Source of the DNA: Linderina pennispora
Lineage: Eukaryota; Kickxellomycota; Kickxellomycetes; Kickxellales; Kickxellaceae
NCBI RefSeq assembly: GCF_002104995.1
Contig: NW_024468277.1
Span: 1-64,000 of the forward strand
Direction of reading: 5' to 3'
DNA length: 64,000 nucleotides
The position numbers and the translations under genes were made by a program. Positions 1-10,778 of the stretch are shown piece after piece. Within the stretch, counting starts at the first letter, position 1, and each line of letters opens with the position of its first letter. The notes beneath the pieces are model-generated. The model was not told the origin of the DNA, searched no databases, and was given only the letters and a program-made list of their open reading frames with translations.

Positions 1-544
1 TCCATAGCGAGTCTACATGTCTCAATGCGCTGCTTCCCAGGTATGGGACTGCTATGCATGCTCTGTGCGCAGATGGCAATGGAAATGGCAATAACAAGCT
101 GCTATGTGACTACCATTTAAGGTATTACTTTTATACAACCACTGCTGTGCACTGTAGCCTATTCAGATATTGGCGGATGGCCGGACACCTTCGGATTATA
201 TAATCCTTGTATATGGCAGAGAATAGACTTAAAGCCGCAAACCAAGTGTCCTGGCTTCTGATTCGTCCGCTTTTCATGTAGTGTGTTCATTTCTGGCATG
301 AAACGCAGTCACCATCACCAGTGGAACCCCGAAGTTGGGTACTGGCCGCATATAGTCACTGTTCCGTAGTCATCTTTTGCCGAATACCGAATACCGTTGG
401 CAACAGGTAAAGGCTTGTTAGTGCCTGACTGGGCAGCTATAAATTCTTCTCTCTGCTTCCTTGCTTCGTTTCCAAGCTGACTCGCACTTCAAATATTCTC
501 TACCTTTGATTCCTTTTGCCTGCAAACATTTTCATAATCCTGCA
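1..544. other. Gene-free left edge
   Basis: No convincing coding region, tRNA or repeat is visible here. It presumably holds the upstream region of the broken Sng1-like gene that follows. A short stretch near 310-345 superficially resembles part of a 5S rRNA, but the rest of the molecule is absent. Confidence 0.4.
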
Positions 545-2010
545 ATGCGTGGACTATATTCCTGGAGATACCAGTCTGACAGCGACAGTGGTCGCGTGAG
601 CATCTTCAGCAGCAGTTTTCGCCCTCATATCCGCACGCCTACGATCAGCTATCTCAACTCCTGTTAGTCTTTTCAGTCATGATCTGGGTACCACTGTGTC
701 TATTCTACGGCTGTATATACAAACGCAGTACATTGGCGCACAATGTGTCGGTGCAGATAGTCGATCTCGATGGCGTCCGGTTGGTGCTAATATAACACAA
801 ATGGTCATGGATATCCCTGAAACAGATTCTCTCCCGACATGGGTTCGCATGGGCGGTTTTGACTCTCCTGAAAGCGTCGAGACATGGGTGCGGAAGAACG
901 CATGGGGAGCTCTGGTCATAAATCCTGGCCTGAGCGACAGGCTGAACAACGCACTATATAATGGCTCATCCTACGACCCTCACAGGCGCTGACTGTTATC
1001 GAGTCGAGTGGTCGGCACCCGATTGGCGAGATGTTGTTCATCAAAGCAGGGCTGACCGAGGCAGCATCTGTAGTTTCAAGCCAGTACTCGCTCCAACTTG
1101 TGAAGGCATTCCAGTCGCAGCAGATGGGGCTCGGTGGATCAGATGCGGCACAAACAAATGCAGCGCTACTGCACCCATTGGATACACAACAGTCGAGGCA
1201 TCGCCAGACAACTACAACAACGCACCGTTCGCCTTCATGTTCGGCTGCTTCTGCATGTTGCTTTGCTCATTGGCAGTCATGATTATGTGGAAGCTCACAA
1301 CATTCCCATTCTTCACCAAGGTCAGATTCAGAGATCTGGCCATTATGTGGCCAGCTCTCATCGTCTGCATGTCACTCATCCTGTCGTTCTATTTGTCGCT
1401 GGCATTCCTTGTGTACCGTGGTCCGGACTACAGTGAAAATGCCCTAAAGTACACTGCAGCCTCGTTCTTCAAGATATGGTTCATTGCGGCAGCAGTCCAA
1501 CTCGGCAAATGCCACTGTGGCTGTTCAACTGGTTCCTGAACATTCCGCCTCTCTTTATCGCCTGTCCATCCGTCCCTACTGTTATCTGCACTGTTGTCGC
1601 ATGTGCGACCGCCCCTGAACTTGCGCCCAGATTTTACAAGATCTTCTACGCGATGCCGTCCTACAACGGCTACCGAATCTTTCAGTACGTAGTCACTGGT
1701 GCTTATCCGCACAACGGTAAGCACACCGGAATTCTTATTGCAGAGATTGTGGCGATGATACTGCTCATGACTGCCGGTGTCTGGTTCCGCCAGCTCTTTG
1801 TCCTGCGTGGCATCGCCGACTCGCATGGTTTGGTTCCGCGGGGAGACCTATTTCCACTCGGAGATTCCGTATTACAAGGACGTTGCTGTGCAGCAGTATG
1901 GTGATTCGGAGAGCACACTTCAGACACATAGCACAGAGACAAGGTCAATCGAGATCAGCGATGTGCAGAGCAACAGTGTCAGCCTGCGGGAGGGAAACCT
2001 TGCCTGTTGA
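545..2010 (+). pseudogene. Sng1-like DUF3533 membrane protein, broken by at least six frameshifts
   Basis: Pieces of one protein lie in order in alternating frames. An N-terminal segment from the ATG at 545 is followed by a first membrane span near 640-710, then VSVQIVDLDG. Next come the luminal block AWGALVINPGLSDRLNNAL (about 905-960) and ALTVIESSGRHPIGE. The C-terminal part is multi-spanning, including YAMPSYNGYR near 1650. This order is the DUF3533 domain of yeast Sng1 (nitrosoguanidine resistance) and relatives, predicted plasma-membrane proteins. Five successive shifts have the sign of a single-base deletion and the last has the opposite sign. One falls at a run of C near 980. Between shifts the protein sequence stays well conserved, so either the gene died recently or the consensus carries indel errors here. 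Family call fairly sure; function in this organism unknown. Confidence 0.7.
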
Positions 2011-2126
2011 ATACATTTTAGTGTACACAAATATAACGAGAAAGGTGGTATTTAAATAGGCGGTTTGTATGTGCAGCTCGACCCAAGCTGCATGAATCAC
2101 GCAATTTGACTGCGGAAAATACAGGC

Positions 2127-2873
2127 ATGAGGGTGCCTATAAAATGCTCCTCAGACCTTTTGCATCCTGCCTTTATATTCCCCGCCTTCAGCTTCCACGG
2201 CCGTCGCCTTCAGGCGATCGTCAAGATGTCGAACATCATACTGACTCCAGACAAGCCAGAGTATGAGGGTGGCAGCTGGCATGTCGAGGCCATGGCCAAC
2301 GAGCGCATCATTGCCACGGGAATCTACTACTACGACGTTGATAATATCACAGAGAGCAGGCTCAATTTCCGCCAGTCGGTTGACAGCTACTTGGACTGCG
2401 AGGAAGGTGATGCGCGTGGTATAAGGCTTGCGTATGGAGTCGAGTTAGATGAAAATAATAGTGCCACGCTTTCCCAAGAGCCTAGCGGTGTCGAGGCACT
2501 CAATGGCCGCTGCATCTGTTTCCCAAACACCTACCTGCACCAGGTCTCTGGCTTCAAGCTCAAGGATCCGTCAAAGCCCGGCCACCGCAAGATCCTTGCC
2601 TTCTTCCTCATCGATCCGTCCATGAGAATTCCATCGACTAAGGTTGTTCCCCCGCGGCAGCAGGGCTGGTGGGCTGAAAAGGTGTTCGAGCTCCCGCTGT
2701 TTGGTGACCTGCCTCTTACTATCAAGGATTGTTTGGTCGAGCATATCGAGTGGCCCATGTCACTTCAAAAGGCCAAGGAAGAGCGTCTGAAGCTGATGGA
2801 GGAGCGCACAGCAAAAAACGAGGATGTATCTTCGTCGCATTTTGAGCAAGAGTTCAACCTGTGCGAGTATTAA
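2127..2873 (+). pseudogene. DUF4246 protein, C-terminal fragment (5'-truncated)
   Basis: The open frame from ATG 2127 encodes 248 residues. From about residue 26 it reads like the C-terminal part of fungal DUF4246 proteins: GRRLQAIVKMSNIILTPDK, then EGGSWHVEAMANERIIATG, IYYYDVDNIT, and the final FPNTYLHQVSGF and STKVVPPRQQGWW blocks. It ends in FNLCEY, close to the usual family end, so the 3' end looks complete. DUF4246 proteins are normally about 500-650 residues, so more than half is missing, and the sequence immediately upstream is the end of the Sng1-like relic. No stop or frameshift lies within the remaining part. It may be a truncated pseudogene, or a shortened gene using the ATG at 2127 or 2226. 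Function of the family is not established; a dioxygenase-like fold has been suggested (weak). Confidence 0.7.
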
Positions 2874-3051
2874 TGTGTCTCTGCAGCTCGAAATCGTGAT
2901 GCCCACGAGTCCTCCAATATTACCAGTGTATCAAATCGATTTAAATGTGCGGTATGCTATTACATCAACATGTATAAATGCGCTCGTTGCTGTAATCGCA
3001 GATCAAATGGAGTTGCGGCGGGCCAACTTGAGCGCCTTTGGCGTTGCTCCC

Positions 3052-6000
3052 TCAGAATGGCTCGTGGACAGCGAGTTTCCGGCACCTTGCTGCACCGCGG
3101 TCTTCCTGCCAAAGCCCCAGCAGCCCTTCGCGCTGCCACTCCGATATCCACAGCTTTGCGTACTGGTACCCTCTCCGGTGGAGTTCATCAAACCGTCCCA
3201 AAGTCTAATACGCCAACATCCCTGGGCGGCACACGCAAGTACACGCATCCGGAATTTGCCTTGGCGCTTTCCAGCTCCTTGTCAGACGACGAGTATGTCA
3301 AGCGCGTCTGCACCTCGGACAGAGTTGGGATCCAGTACTTGCGGAATGGGTTCAGGTGGTTCAGCAGAACACCGAGTCCTGACACCGACTCACCGTACCT
3401 GACAGGGCTCGAGTCGTTCTCACCGGCAATATCAATAGCGAAGATCATGTCGGCACCGAGCTCGCTCTGCATGGCGCGCACAGGCAGGTTATCAAGGTAC
3501 CCGCCGTCGACTAGCAGATCGCCGTTGGCGTCACACAGGGGAGGCAGGAACCCGCTAAGGGACATGCTGGCACGCACAACCCGCCATAAAAGCCCAGCAA
3601 TATGCACCTCCGGCCGCGATCTAGTGATGTTGGCGGTGATGCAGTAGAAGGGCAGCCACAGATCCTCGATCTCGGCATCACGGAACACCTTCCAGATGGC
3701 ACGGTTTGAACTCGCGGCCCGACGTGTACGCCAGAATCGGGTAGGTAACGTCCAGGAGGAAGCGCCAGGTCGAGCTCATGCGGCGTGCAAATGCCTTTGC
3801 CGGCCCATGAATCGACACAGTGTCGGGGCTCTGTGCATACAGACCCGAGACAAACGCGCCAATGCTAGTGCCACCAACCATGTCCACCGGAATCCCGGAT
3901 TCCTCGAATGCCTGCAGAAACACCCAGCAGAGCCATTCCTCGCGCACCGCCACCGCTCATGACCACGCCGACTGATTTCCCGCACAGGTAGCGCGCCAGA
4001 CGTGCAAAATCTGAGCGCGGGCCATGCAGTGTCTTGCGTGCATATGGGTCGCTGTGCTTCAGGGCGTTGTAATAGTGCTCGATGCGCGACTTGAGGATGC
4101 GGATATGCCGACGTGTCACTCTAGGCAGAACCTTGCGCGACGACTGCACCAGCGAGTTGACGAGCAGTGACCGGGCGCTGCCAAGGATAACCGCTGCCAT
4201 ACTGACCACCCCCCATATCGCCCCTCCATGTCCAGCACACCCAGCGGCATCTGCACATGGTGGTGGGCATGTACCCAGGGCCGGAGTCGGAGCCACTCGC
4301 GTGTGCTGCCAGTGGGGCAGCTGCGCGTCTCGTGCAGAAGCACCAGCTCCTTGCGCGCTGTGGTCTTCAGTGACAGCAAAAGGCGCTCATAATCGCCTAC
4401 ACTGCTGTCACCGTCGCCAACACCTACCAGCAGAATGAAGTCAGCATGGCGCACACAGTGCCGGGTCCACGGCGAGCTGATGCCGCCATCAGCCACATGC
4501 AAAAGGAGCCGGCAGCGCTGCTCAAGCTCGGCGATCCAGCTCATGGTCTTCAGCCTGGCCATGCGCCCAAACGCATGGCGGCCCAGCACACGGCTCACAG
4601 CAGTATGGTCTAGCAGTGCAACGCTGCCGGCCACACTGCGCAGCGCGTGCTCAAGCTGCTGTGCAAAGACATGCACAGGCACGTCGTTGCTGACAGGGAT
4701 AATGCCAATGCTCTTCAGGTTCTTGTTGTGGCTGCGCATGCCACCTCGCCGCCATGCGATCCCATAGCGTCGGCCAGTCGGGAACGCTGCTGCTCCATCA
4801 GCTGGTGGCTCTGCAGCGACTGCGCTGTACGCACAGCTAGGGCACGGCTCAGGTGGAAGGTCAGGCTGGGGGCAGTGCGCATCAGCGCCTTGAACAGCGC
4901 AGTCGGAATACGCACTAGCTCCGTATCGCGGATTGCATGCAGGTTCGAAGAGCATGGCTCATTGAGTAGCAGCCCGGGTTCACCAATCGACTGGCCCTGG
5001 CCGTACTCTGCCAGGATACTGATGCTGCCGTTGTCTTTCTCAACAAAGGCCCGCAGACGGCCAGTTATCACCAGGTAGACTGCATCGCTCATCTCACCGC
5101 GCCTATAAACCATCTCACCAGCACGCACGTGCGCCCATTCCAGAGCGTAGTCGATGTTGAGCACTACCGGCGGCAGCTGCGACGTGATGCGACGTGCAAG
5201 CGTCATCAATATGATCGGATAGCGCTCACAAATTCGATCCAGGGCCCATCGCGACACCATGCCAACGATAACTCTGCCGCGCGTACGTGCAGTGCAGAAC
5301 GATGCCATATCCGTAAGTGCTGGAAGATACCCGACCAGATCGCCGGCACCCAGCCTGTACGTTTTGGTTGCATTTTCCCTGCGGCAGCTTTGAAGGCTGG
5401 CGCCGCAGTCGCCGGCCACCATCTATGATACCATCATACTCGTCGTCGATGCTATCTCCCAGGCCAGATCCGAGGAACGCGTAGCTGGAAACCTGCTTTG
5501 GGCGATTGAACGGTGAGTTCGGCGCACTGTTCAGCGATGATCTGCTTGACGCCCCGCTGCTCTGTGCCTTGGAGTGCTCCCTGCGCTCCATATCCCGGTT
5601 GCCCTTGCGTGCAAGTTTCGTCATGCGTGCAGTAAGGTCGCTGATCTGCTGCTTCTGCGAGGCATCGGCTGAGCCAGCTGAATACGCACCTTTGCCACGC
5701 GCAAACCCTGCGGCAGACTTGCGCGGCGTCACCTCGACTGTTCCGTCCAGGACAATGAACAGACCAGCGGGCCGCTCGCCTTGCTCAACCAGAGCAAAGT
5801 TGTCGGGCACGCAGTACAGCTCGAGCTCGTTGGCCAGCGACGGAATCTCTGATAGCGGCAGTGGCGGCGTGCCAGAGGCTGCACGCTGCTGGGATGCAGG
5901 CAGGTTGATTGACTGCAGAAGAGGGAGGAAATGTTCGGTCCGCGGCAGTTTGCGGTGGGTGCTGCTGCGACGGCTTGTCGGTGTGCTCGAGTGGGCCACC

Positions 6001-7896
6001 GGTGACATTGTCCCAGTGGGTGTCAATGCCTGCCTTTCAGTGCTGGCTTGCGGATACCGGCCATCGGCCGTGTCGGGATTCAGGCCGATGCTCAGACACA
6101 GCATATGCAGCGCATCTTTGCGCAGCTGCTCAATGCTCTCACCGCTTGGCACGCCGCCCAGGGGAATAGAGTCGCTGGCCTGCCCGGCGGTGGCGGGGAC
6201 TGTGGTCCTGGGTGCTGTTCTTGCGCGTAATCTTAGCTGCCTCTGGCAGTTCCAGGCTAGCCTCGGGCTCATTCTCCATAGGCGGCTTCTGCGTGACCTG
6301 CTTGGCCAGTGCACTAAGCATAGCATGGCTGATCTTCCACGACGCCTGCAGCCCGGCGGTAGCTCCGAAGCGATGAGAGTAGCTGGGCAGGTCGTTGCCT
6401 GTGCCAGCACGTGAGGCATTGAGTAAAGGGCTCTGCGCAGTAGCCCTGCTAGTCTGCTCGGCTGAACTGCTGCCATAAATGCCCTTGATAGCCTGCAGTG
6501 CCTTGCCAGCGTCTATCGAGTATTTCGCCAGCTCGCCAATGTTGCGCTCGACGGCTACCAGCTCGTGCGGCACATCCAAGTAGTCGTACAGGGTGGCAAA
6601 CGTCACCCGCTGCAGCCTGGTCAGGATAACCTGCAGAATGTGTGCGGCAGCCTTTGGGTACAGACGCGTCACTCGTTGGAAGGCGTTGGCAGGAATCATG
6701 GCCAGGGTAGTGTCGGTGGTGGCTCTTGCAATCACGTTCGGCCGTGTTGTGTCCTGTAGGTGGATGCTGCGCAGCACCCCGCTCGTATCTACAGCGGACA
6801 CCTGGTCGCCACCACGACTGTCCACATGATTGCCAGCGGGCAAATCGTCGTGCACGTGCTGGCGTAGCGGAACGCCCTCGGTGAACAGCGACAGAATCGA
6901 AAATAGACTCGACAGCACATCGCCCGGCCCAATCTCGTTGAGCAGAATGGCCGACCCTGCCGGTTCGCCGTCTACTTCATCCGCATGCTGCTCATTCAGG
7001 TCGGATGCGTAATCGGCGCCCAAATCGTCGAATGAAGCTGACCACGAGGAGCTTTCGCCAGTGTTGATTTGGGAGCTGTCGACAGGGTCATTCTGCAACG
7101 TGTGCTCTGGAGATGTCTGCACAGCCTCCTGTCCATCGGCCTGGTCAACCAAGTAAATCTGCACCTGGCCGTCGATAACGACATAGAAATTCTGGTCGTC
7201 GCGGTCGCCGTCATTATCAAACATGCGCTCGCCTGCCAGCAGCCGACGCGTCTGCAGCTGCCGCGAGAACTCGTGGAACACTGGCTCCTCGATGTAGCCG
7301 AAAATGCTGATGCTCTTCATGAACATGTTTAGGAAGTCGGTAGGGAACCCGATACCCCTGCTACTGCGAGACTCCAGCGACGCCAAGTAGCTCGACATGC
7401 TGTCGCCATCGTCGCCGCGTGCAACCACGTCCGGGTGCAAATCAAAGCCGCTCTCGGTCGCCGATTTGTGATCTTCGTGGCCATGTAACTGCGTCTTAGG
7501 CGGCGCTGCATAGTAGTATCGGAAGTAATACAGACCGCTGAGGCCCAGGGCCAGCGCAAGAATGGTGCAGAATATCACCGAGCTGCTGGCGTGCACCAGG
7601 TATCTGGCTAGGTTGTAAAGCCCCGGCAGCAGTACGACAAAAACGCCGTAGCCGATCACCAAAACGACCGACGTCACCACAAAACCAATGCTCTGCAGGA
7701 TCCGATACAGACTGCGCACCAGGAACCCTGCCTGTGTGGGCTGGCTGTCGATTGCCAGTGGGGGCTCCCAGTTCAAGAGCCGCTCGGCCGCTGCTGCGCT
7801 GGCTGCGCCGGTGCTGGTGCTGGTGCCGAGGACTGCTGCGGCTATGGCTATTACGAACAGCAGGAGACAATTACTTGCTTGCTGGGTAATTAGCAT
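3052..7896 (-). CDS. NTE1: NTE1-type patatin lysophospholipase/phosphatidylcholine deacylase, interrupted by about seven frameshifts
   Basis: This is the fungal homologue of neuropathy target esterase, an ER-membrane enzyme that deacylates phosphatidylcholine to glycerophosphocholine. From ATG 7896 there are hydrophobic segments near residues 10-25, about 60-90 and 105-130. Cyclic-nucleotide-binding-like domains follow (around 7250-6500, 5850-5640 and 5420-4830), then a patatin domain. The patatin signatures are intact: [11 protein letters not shown] (about 4010-3980), [14 protein letters not shown] with the nucleophile serine (about 3890-3850), and [10 protein letters not shown] with the catalytic Asp (about 3510-3480). 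The span equals about 1,610 codons, near the usual yeast length. Frame changes occur near 6300, 5400, 4760, 4250, 3900, 3690 and 3195, with both signs and no clear substitution nonsense. Given full conservation between shifts, consensus error is more likely than a dead gene. A TATA-like TATATAAG lies about 110 bp upstream. Confidence 0.85.
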
Positions 7897-8118
7897 GTAC
7901 TTTTTTAAAAGAATAGGGGCTAGGTGAGTATGCGGGGAAGAAGAGGAAAAGAGGCGCTGGGTGGCAAAAATGAGGGAGCGGTAGTGGCAGCATGGGGACG
8001 AGGCTTATATACTTTGCGCTACAAGCAGACTCTTCAAACTGCATTACCGATGTAACATCAACTCCACCCCAGTCAATAATCAGACATCTCCTGACATGTG
8101 AAAGCCGGCTGGGTGCTC

Positions 8119-9123
8119 TTACACAGCAAAGGCGCTGGGCGGCAGCGCCAGCTTGCACAGTCTGGCGACCAGGCCCTGCAGCTGCGCCAGCGTCTGCAGC
8201 CCGTCGACAATGCGCATATGCGTAATCCCGATCTCCCTGATAAACTTGAGCTTCTTGTCCTCATCCAGCCTGTCGTCAACCTTGACGACACGGAACACAG
8301 CAGTGACGATGTCAACGGCCGAGTACCCCTGGTTCCACAGCGAGCTGATGCACGCCACAGCCTTGTCAACGTCGCCCTGATCGCAGCTCTCCAGCATCGC
8401 GCGGATCACCACCGGGTGCGGCTGGTCGCACACGCGGAACACGTTCTCCTGCGACACAAAGCCAAACCCACTAGCCGTCGACTGCAGGTTGTTGACCGCC
8501 TGCCGCATGTCGCCGTCGGCAGAGAACGCCACGGCCTCCAGGCCATCGGGGCTGTACTCAACCGACTCGGCACGGCACACCTCCACCAGCCGCCGCAGCA
8601 CCTGCTCGTTCGTCAGCTTGCCATACCGCAGAATTGCGCACCGGCTCTGGATCGGCTCGATGATCTTGCCCGACAGGTTGCAGGCCAGGGCGAACCGCGT
8701 CGTGTTCGAGTACAGCTCCATCGTCCGCCGCAGCGCCTGCTGCGCGCCAGGCGTCATGTTGTCTGCCTCGTCCAGGATGATGATCTTGTGGCGCCCCGCT
8801 GGAAGCGTCACCTTTTTCTGCGCAAACATCTTGATGCGGTTACGCACCACGTCGATGCCGCGGTCGTCTGACGCATTAAGCTCCATCACTGCCTCCTTGA
8901 ACGACGGCCCCAGCAGCGCATGCGCCAGGCACAGGATGCTTGTGGTCTTGCCGATTCCCGGCGCCCCCGTCAGAATCAGATTGGGCATGTTGCCGCTCTG
9001 CGCGATCACCCTGAGCCGCTCCACCGTCTCTGAATTGCCAACCACGTCCTTGAGCTCCACCGGCCGGTACTTTTCCACCCAGGGCAGCGTGTCATTTGCG
9101 TTGTTGCTGAGCTGTGTCGCCAT
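8119..9123 (-). CDS. RFC4: Replication factor C small subunit (yeast Rfc4, human RFC2)
   Basis: The 334-residue AAA+ clamp-loader subunit helps load PCNA onto primed DNA in the nucleus. Visible motifs are the N-terminal PWVEKYRP box (residues 14-21), Walker A GAPGIGKT (53-60), Walker B LDEAD (117-121), the trans-acting arginine motif SRC (160-162) and the sensor region around [13 protein letters not shown]. The sequence matches the yeast Rfc4/human RFC2 branch more closely than Rfc2, Rfc3 or Rfc5, notably the block FAQKKVTLP and the C-terminal ITHMRIVDG. Length is typical and there is no intron or frameshift. It lies 222 bp upstream of the NTE1 start on the same strand. Confidence 0.95.
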   Translation of the reverse strand: MATQLSNNANDTLPWVEKYRPVELKDVVGNSETVERLRVIAQSGNMPNLILTGAPGIGKTTSILCLAHALLGPSFKEAVMELNASDDRGIDVVRNRIKMFAQKKVTLPAGRHKIIILDEADNMTPGAQQALRRTMELYSNTTRFALACNLSGKIIEPIQSRCAILRYGKLTNEQVLRRLVEVCRAESVEYSPDGLEAVAFSADGDMRQAVNNLQSTASGFGFVSQENVFRVCDQPHPVVIRAMLESCDQGDVDKAVACISSLWNQGYSAVDIVTAVFRVVKVDDRLDEDKKLKFIREIGITHMRIVDGLQTLAQLQGLVARLCKLALPPSAFAV

Positions 9124-9257
9124 TGTGTCAAAAGCAATGAATGTGAAAGGTTCGAAGAGCAGAAGAAGCAGTGTTTAATTAGTGAACAGCAAATTCCAGC
9201 AAAAAGTCGACTGCGCAGGCACACGTCGGTTTCGCGTTGGTGATCTGAGGTCTTGAT

Positions 9258-10061
9258 CTACAAATCGCGGCACGCCTTGATGGCCTTGGCGCAGGCGCTG
9301 ATTGCCTTGGCAATGCGCTCCACGTCCTTGTAGTGTGTGGTGGTGCTCAGCTGCTGTGACAGACTGACCACCTTGTCCTCGAGTGCCTTTACAGCGACGC
9401 TAATCGAGTCAGCATCGATCGGAGCGACATCCCTCGGCTCAGAGCGCCTCTGCACTGCCGTCGAGTCAGCCTTGGCAGGCGCCTTCTTCTCAGTAATTAC
9501 TGCGGCGGCAGCAGGGGCAGCAGCTACTGGTGCCCTGGATGGTGCCACTGGCTTACTTGGTCCAGCATCAGGAATCGAGCCGTACTTCTTCTTGTACGCT
9601 GCCTCATCCATGTACCGCCTCTCACAGATAACGCAGTACTGCACCTCCTCACGATCCTTGACCAGCGGCACAGCACGGCACGACTCGTTCGGGCACATCT
9701 TGTCCATCATAGCCCACCCCTCAAGCATCTTCTTGCCAATCCGCTCGCTGGCCAAGTCGCTCTGTGCACGGCGCTCCTTGAGCATCCTCTCCTTTTCGGT
9801 ATCAATTGGCTCCTCCACCTCTTCGCTCTCGCCAACCGACCCCTCGGCAGTTTCCGATATTTTATCCTGCACCTCCTCTTCCGTCAGCTCATCGGGGAAT
9901 AGCTCGTGCGCATCGTGCCACACACATTTGGATTCGCCGGTTTCAGGATTGCGCATCAGCGGGGCGTGGCAGCCGTCCTTCGGGCACTGCTCCGCCAGCA
10001 TGGGCCACCGCCTCAGCATCAGCTTGGACATGCGCCCAGTTACAATATCGAGTTTTGACAT
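9258..10061 (-). CDS. ZNRD2/SSSCA1-like protein with two Auto_anti-p27 zinc domains
   Basis: Predicted 267 residues from the ATG at 10061. An in-frame ATG-less extension exists upstream, but homology begins right after MSKLDIVTGR. Two similar cysteine-containing modules occur: WPMLAEQCPKDGCHAPLM near residues 19-36, and GWAMMDKMCPNESCRAVPLV further on, the latter followed by a VQYCVIC pair. This matches the Auto_anti-p27 family (Sjogren syndrome/scleroderma autoantigen 1, ZNRD2). The acidic linker and the Ala/Pro-rich segment are low complexity, and the C-terminal 70 residues look helical. The molecular role of the family is not well defined. Two domains in tandem are common in fungal members. 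Confidence 0.8.
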   Translation of the reverse strand: MSKLDIVTGRMSKLMLRRWPMLAEQCPKDGCHAPLMRNPETGESKCVWHDAHELFPDELTEEEVQDKISETAEGSVGESEEVEEPIDTEKERMLKERRAQSDLASERIGKKMLEGWAMMDKMCPNESCRAVPLVKDREEVQYCVICERRYMDEAAYKKKYGSIPDAGPSKPVAPSRAPVAAAPAAAAVITEKKAPAKADSTAVQRRSEPRDVAPIDADSISVAVKALEDKVVSLSQQLSTTTHYKDVERIAKAISACAKAIKACRDL

Positions 10062-10178
10062 AACGATGATGGCGGAAAAGGGAGTGTATGTCGAAGCACC
10101 GGCTGCTCGGAGATATCCTGCCACGTAGTCCCAACATTGGCAAGTGGCAAACTATGGTGACATTTATATACTTCAAAA

Positions 10179-10778
10179 TTATATATTGGTGACAGGCGGT
10201 TTCCGCTGGCGGTTCTCGATGATCCTACTATACAGCCAGTCAATGGCCGCCTTCACTCCATGGCCCTCCTTGCCCGAAGCATCCATGACCCTCACATCCC
10301 GTGCATCCATGCAGTCGGCCAGCGTATTAACAACTTCTTTAACATGCACCAGCGACCCAGCGTCCTGCGTATCCTGCTTGTTTGCTAGCACCAGCACGGG
10401 AATACCCTCCAGTTCCCGGTCCTTCATTAACCGCAGCAGCGTCTGCTTGGCCTCTCCCAGGCGTTCCTCATCTACTGAATCGATAACAAACAGTAATGCG
10501 TGGCCGTCACCGTAGTACGACTCCCAGATCCCCTGCAGCTCCCGTGCACCGCCCAGGTCCATGAACTTCAACAGCGTCCGTTTTATATGCACTTTGCCGA
10601 TGTTCACGCCCACTGTCGGCTTGATTTTGTCCGCGTCCATGAGTGGTAGACCGATGTACATGTGCTTGATACGCTCCAGCAGCGTTGTTTTGCCCGACCC
10701 ATCGAGACCAAGCATTAGTATTGTGTATTCATCCTGCCGCGTCAGATACTTGTATGCCCCGGAAACAAGCGTGTACAT
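10179..10778 (-). CDS. ARL3: ARL3/ARFRP1-type Arf-like GTPase with a non-canonical G3 motif
   Basis: Predicted 199 residues from ATG 10778. It begins MYTLVSGAYKYL, the typical start of yeast Arl3 and animal ARFRP1. These act at the trans-Golgi through Sys1 and lack the myristoylated Gly2 of Arf. Motifs are P-loop GLDGSGKT (24-31), switch I threonine in KPTVGVNIG, NKQD (133-136) and a C-terminal DASGKEG in place of the usual SA loop. The G3 motif reads DLGGA instead of DLGGQ: Ala78, codon GCA, replaces the glutamine that supports GTP hydrolysis in the family. The rest is intact, so this is a substitution and not a broken gene. Low intrinsic or GAP-stimulated hydrolysis is the inference. Confidence 0.88.
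   Translation of the reverse strand: MYTLVSGAYKYLTRQDEYTILMLGLDGSGKTTLLERIKHMYIGLPLMDADKIKPTVGVNIGKVHIKRTLLKFMDLGGARELQGIWESYYGDGHALLFVIDSVDEERLGEAKQTLLRLMKDRELEGIPVLVLANKQDTQDAGSLVHVKEVVNTLADCMDARDVRVMDASGKEGHGVKAAIDWLYSRIIENRQRKPPVTNI

Noticed and set aside
300-350. Possible 5S rRNA fragment
   Set aside because: Only a short stretch resembles the conserved middle of 5S rRNA; flanks and internal promoter elements are missing.
5506-6414. 302-codon plus-strand frame opposite NTE1
   Set aside because: It is antisense to the cyclic-nucleotide-binding region of NTE1, starts within it and has no domain; a shadow of GC-rich coding sequence.
3052-7896. Programmed ribosomal frameshifting in NTE1
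   Set aside because: Seven shifts of both signs with no slippery-site pattern; sequence error or decay is far more likely.
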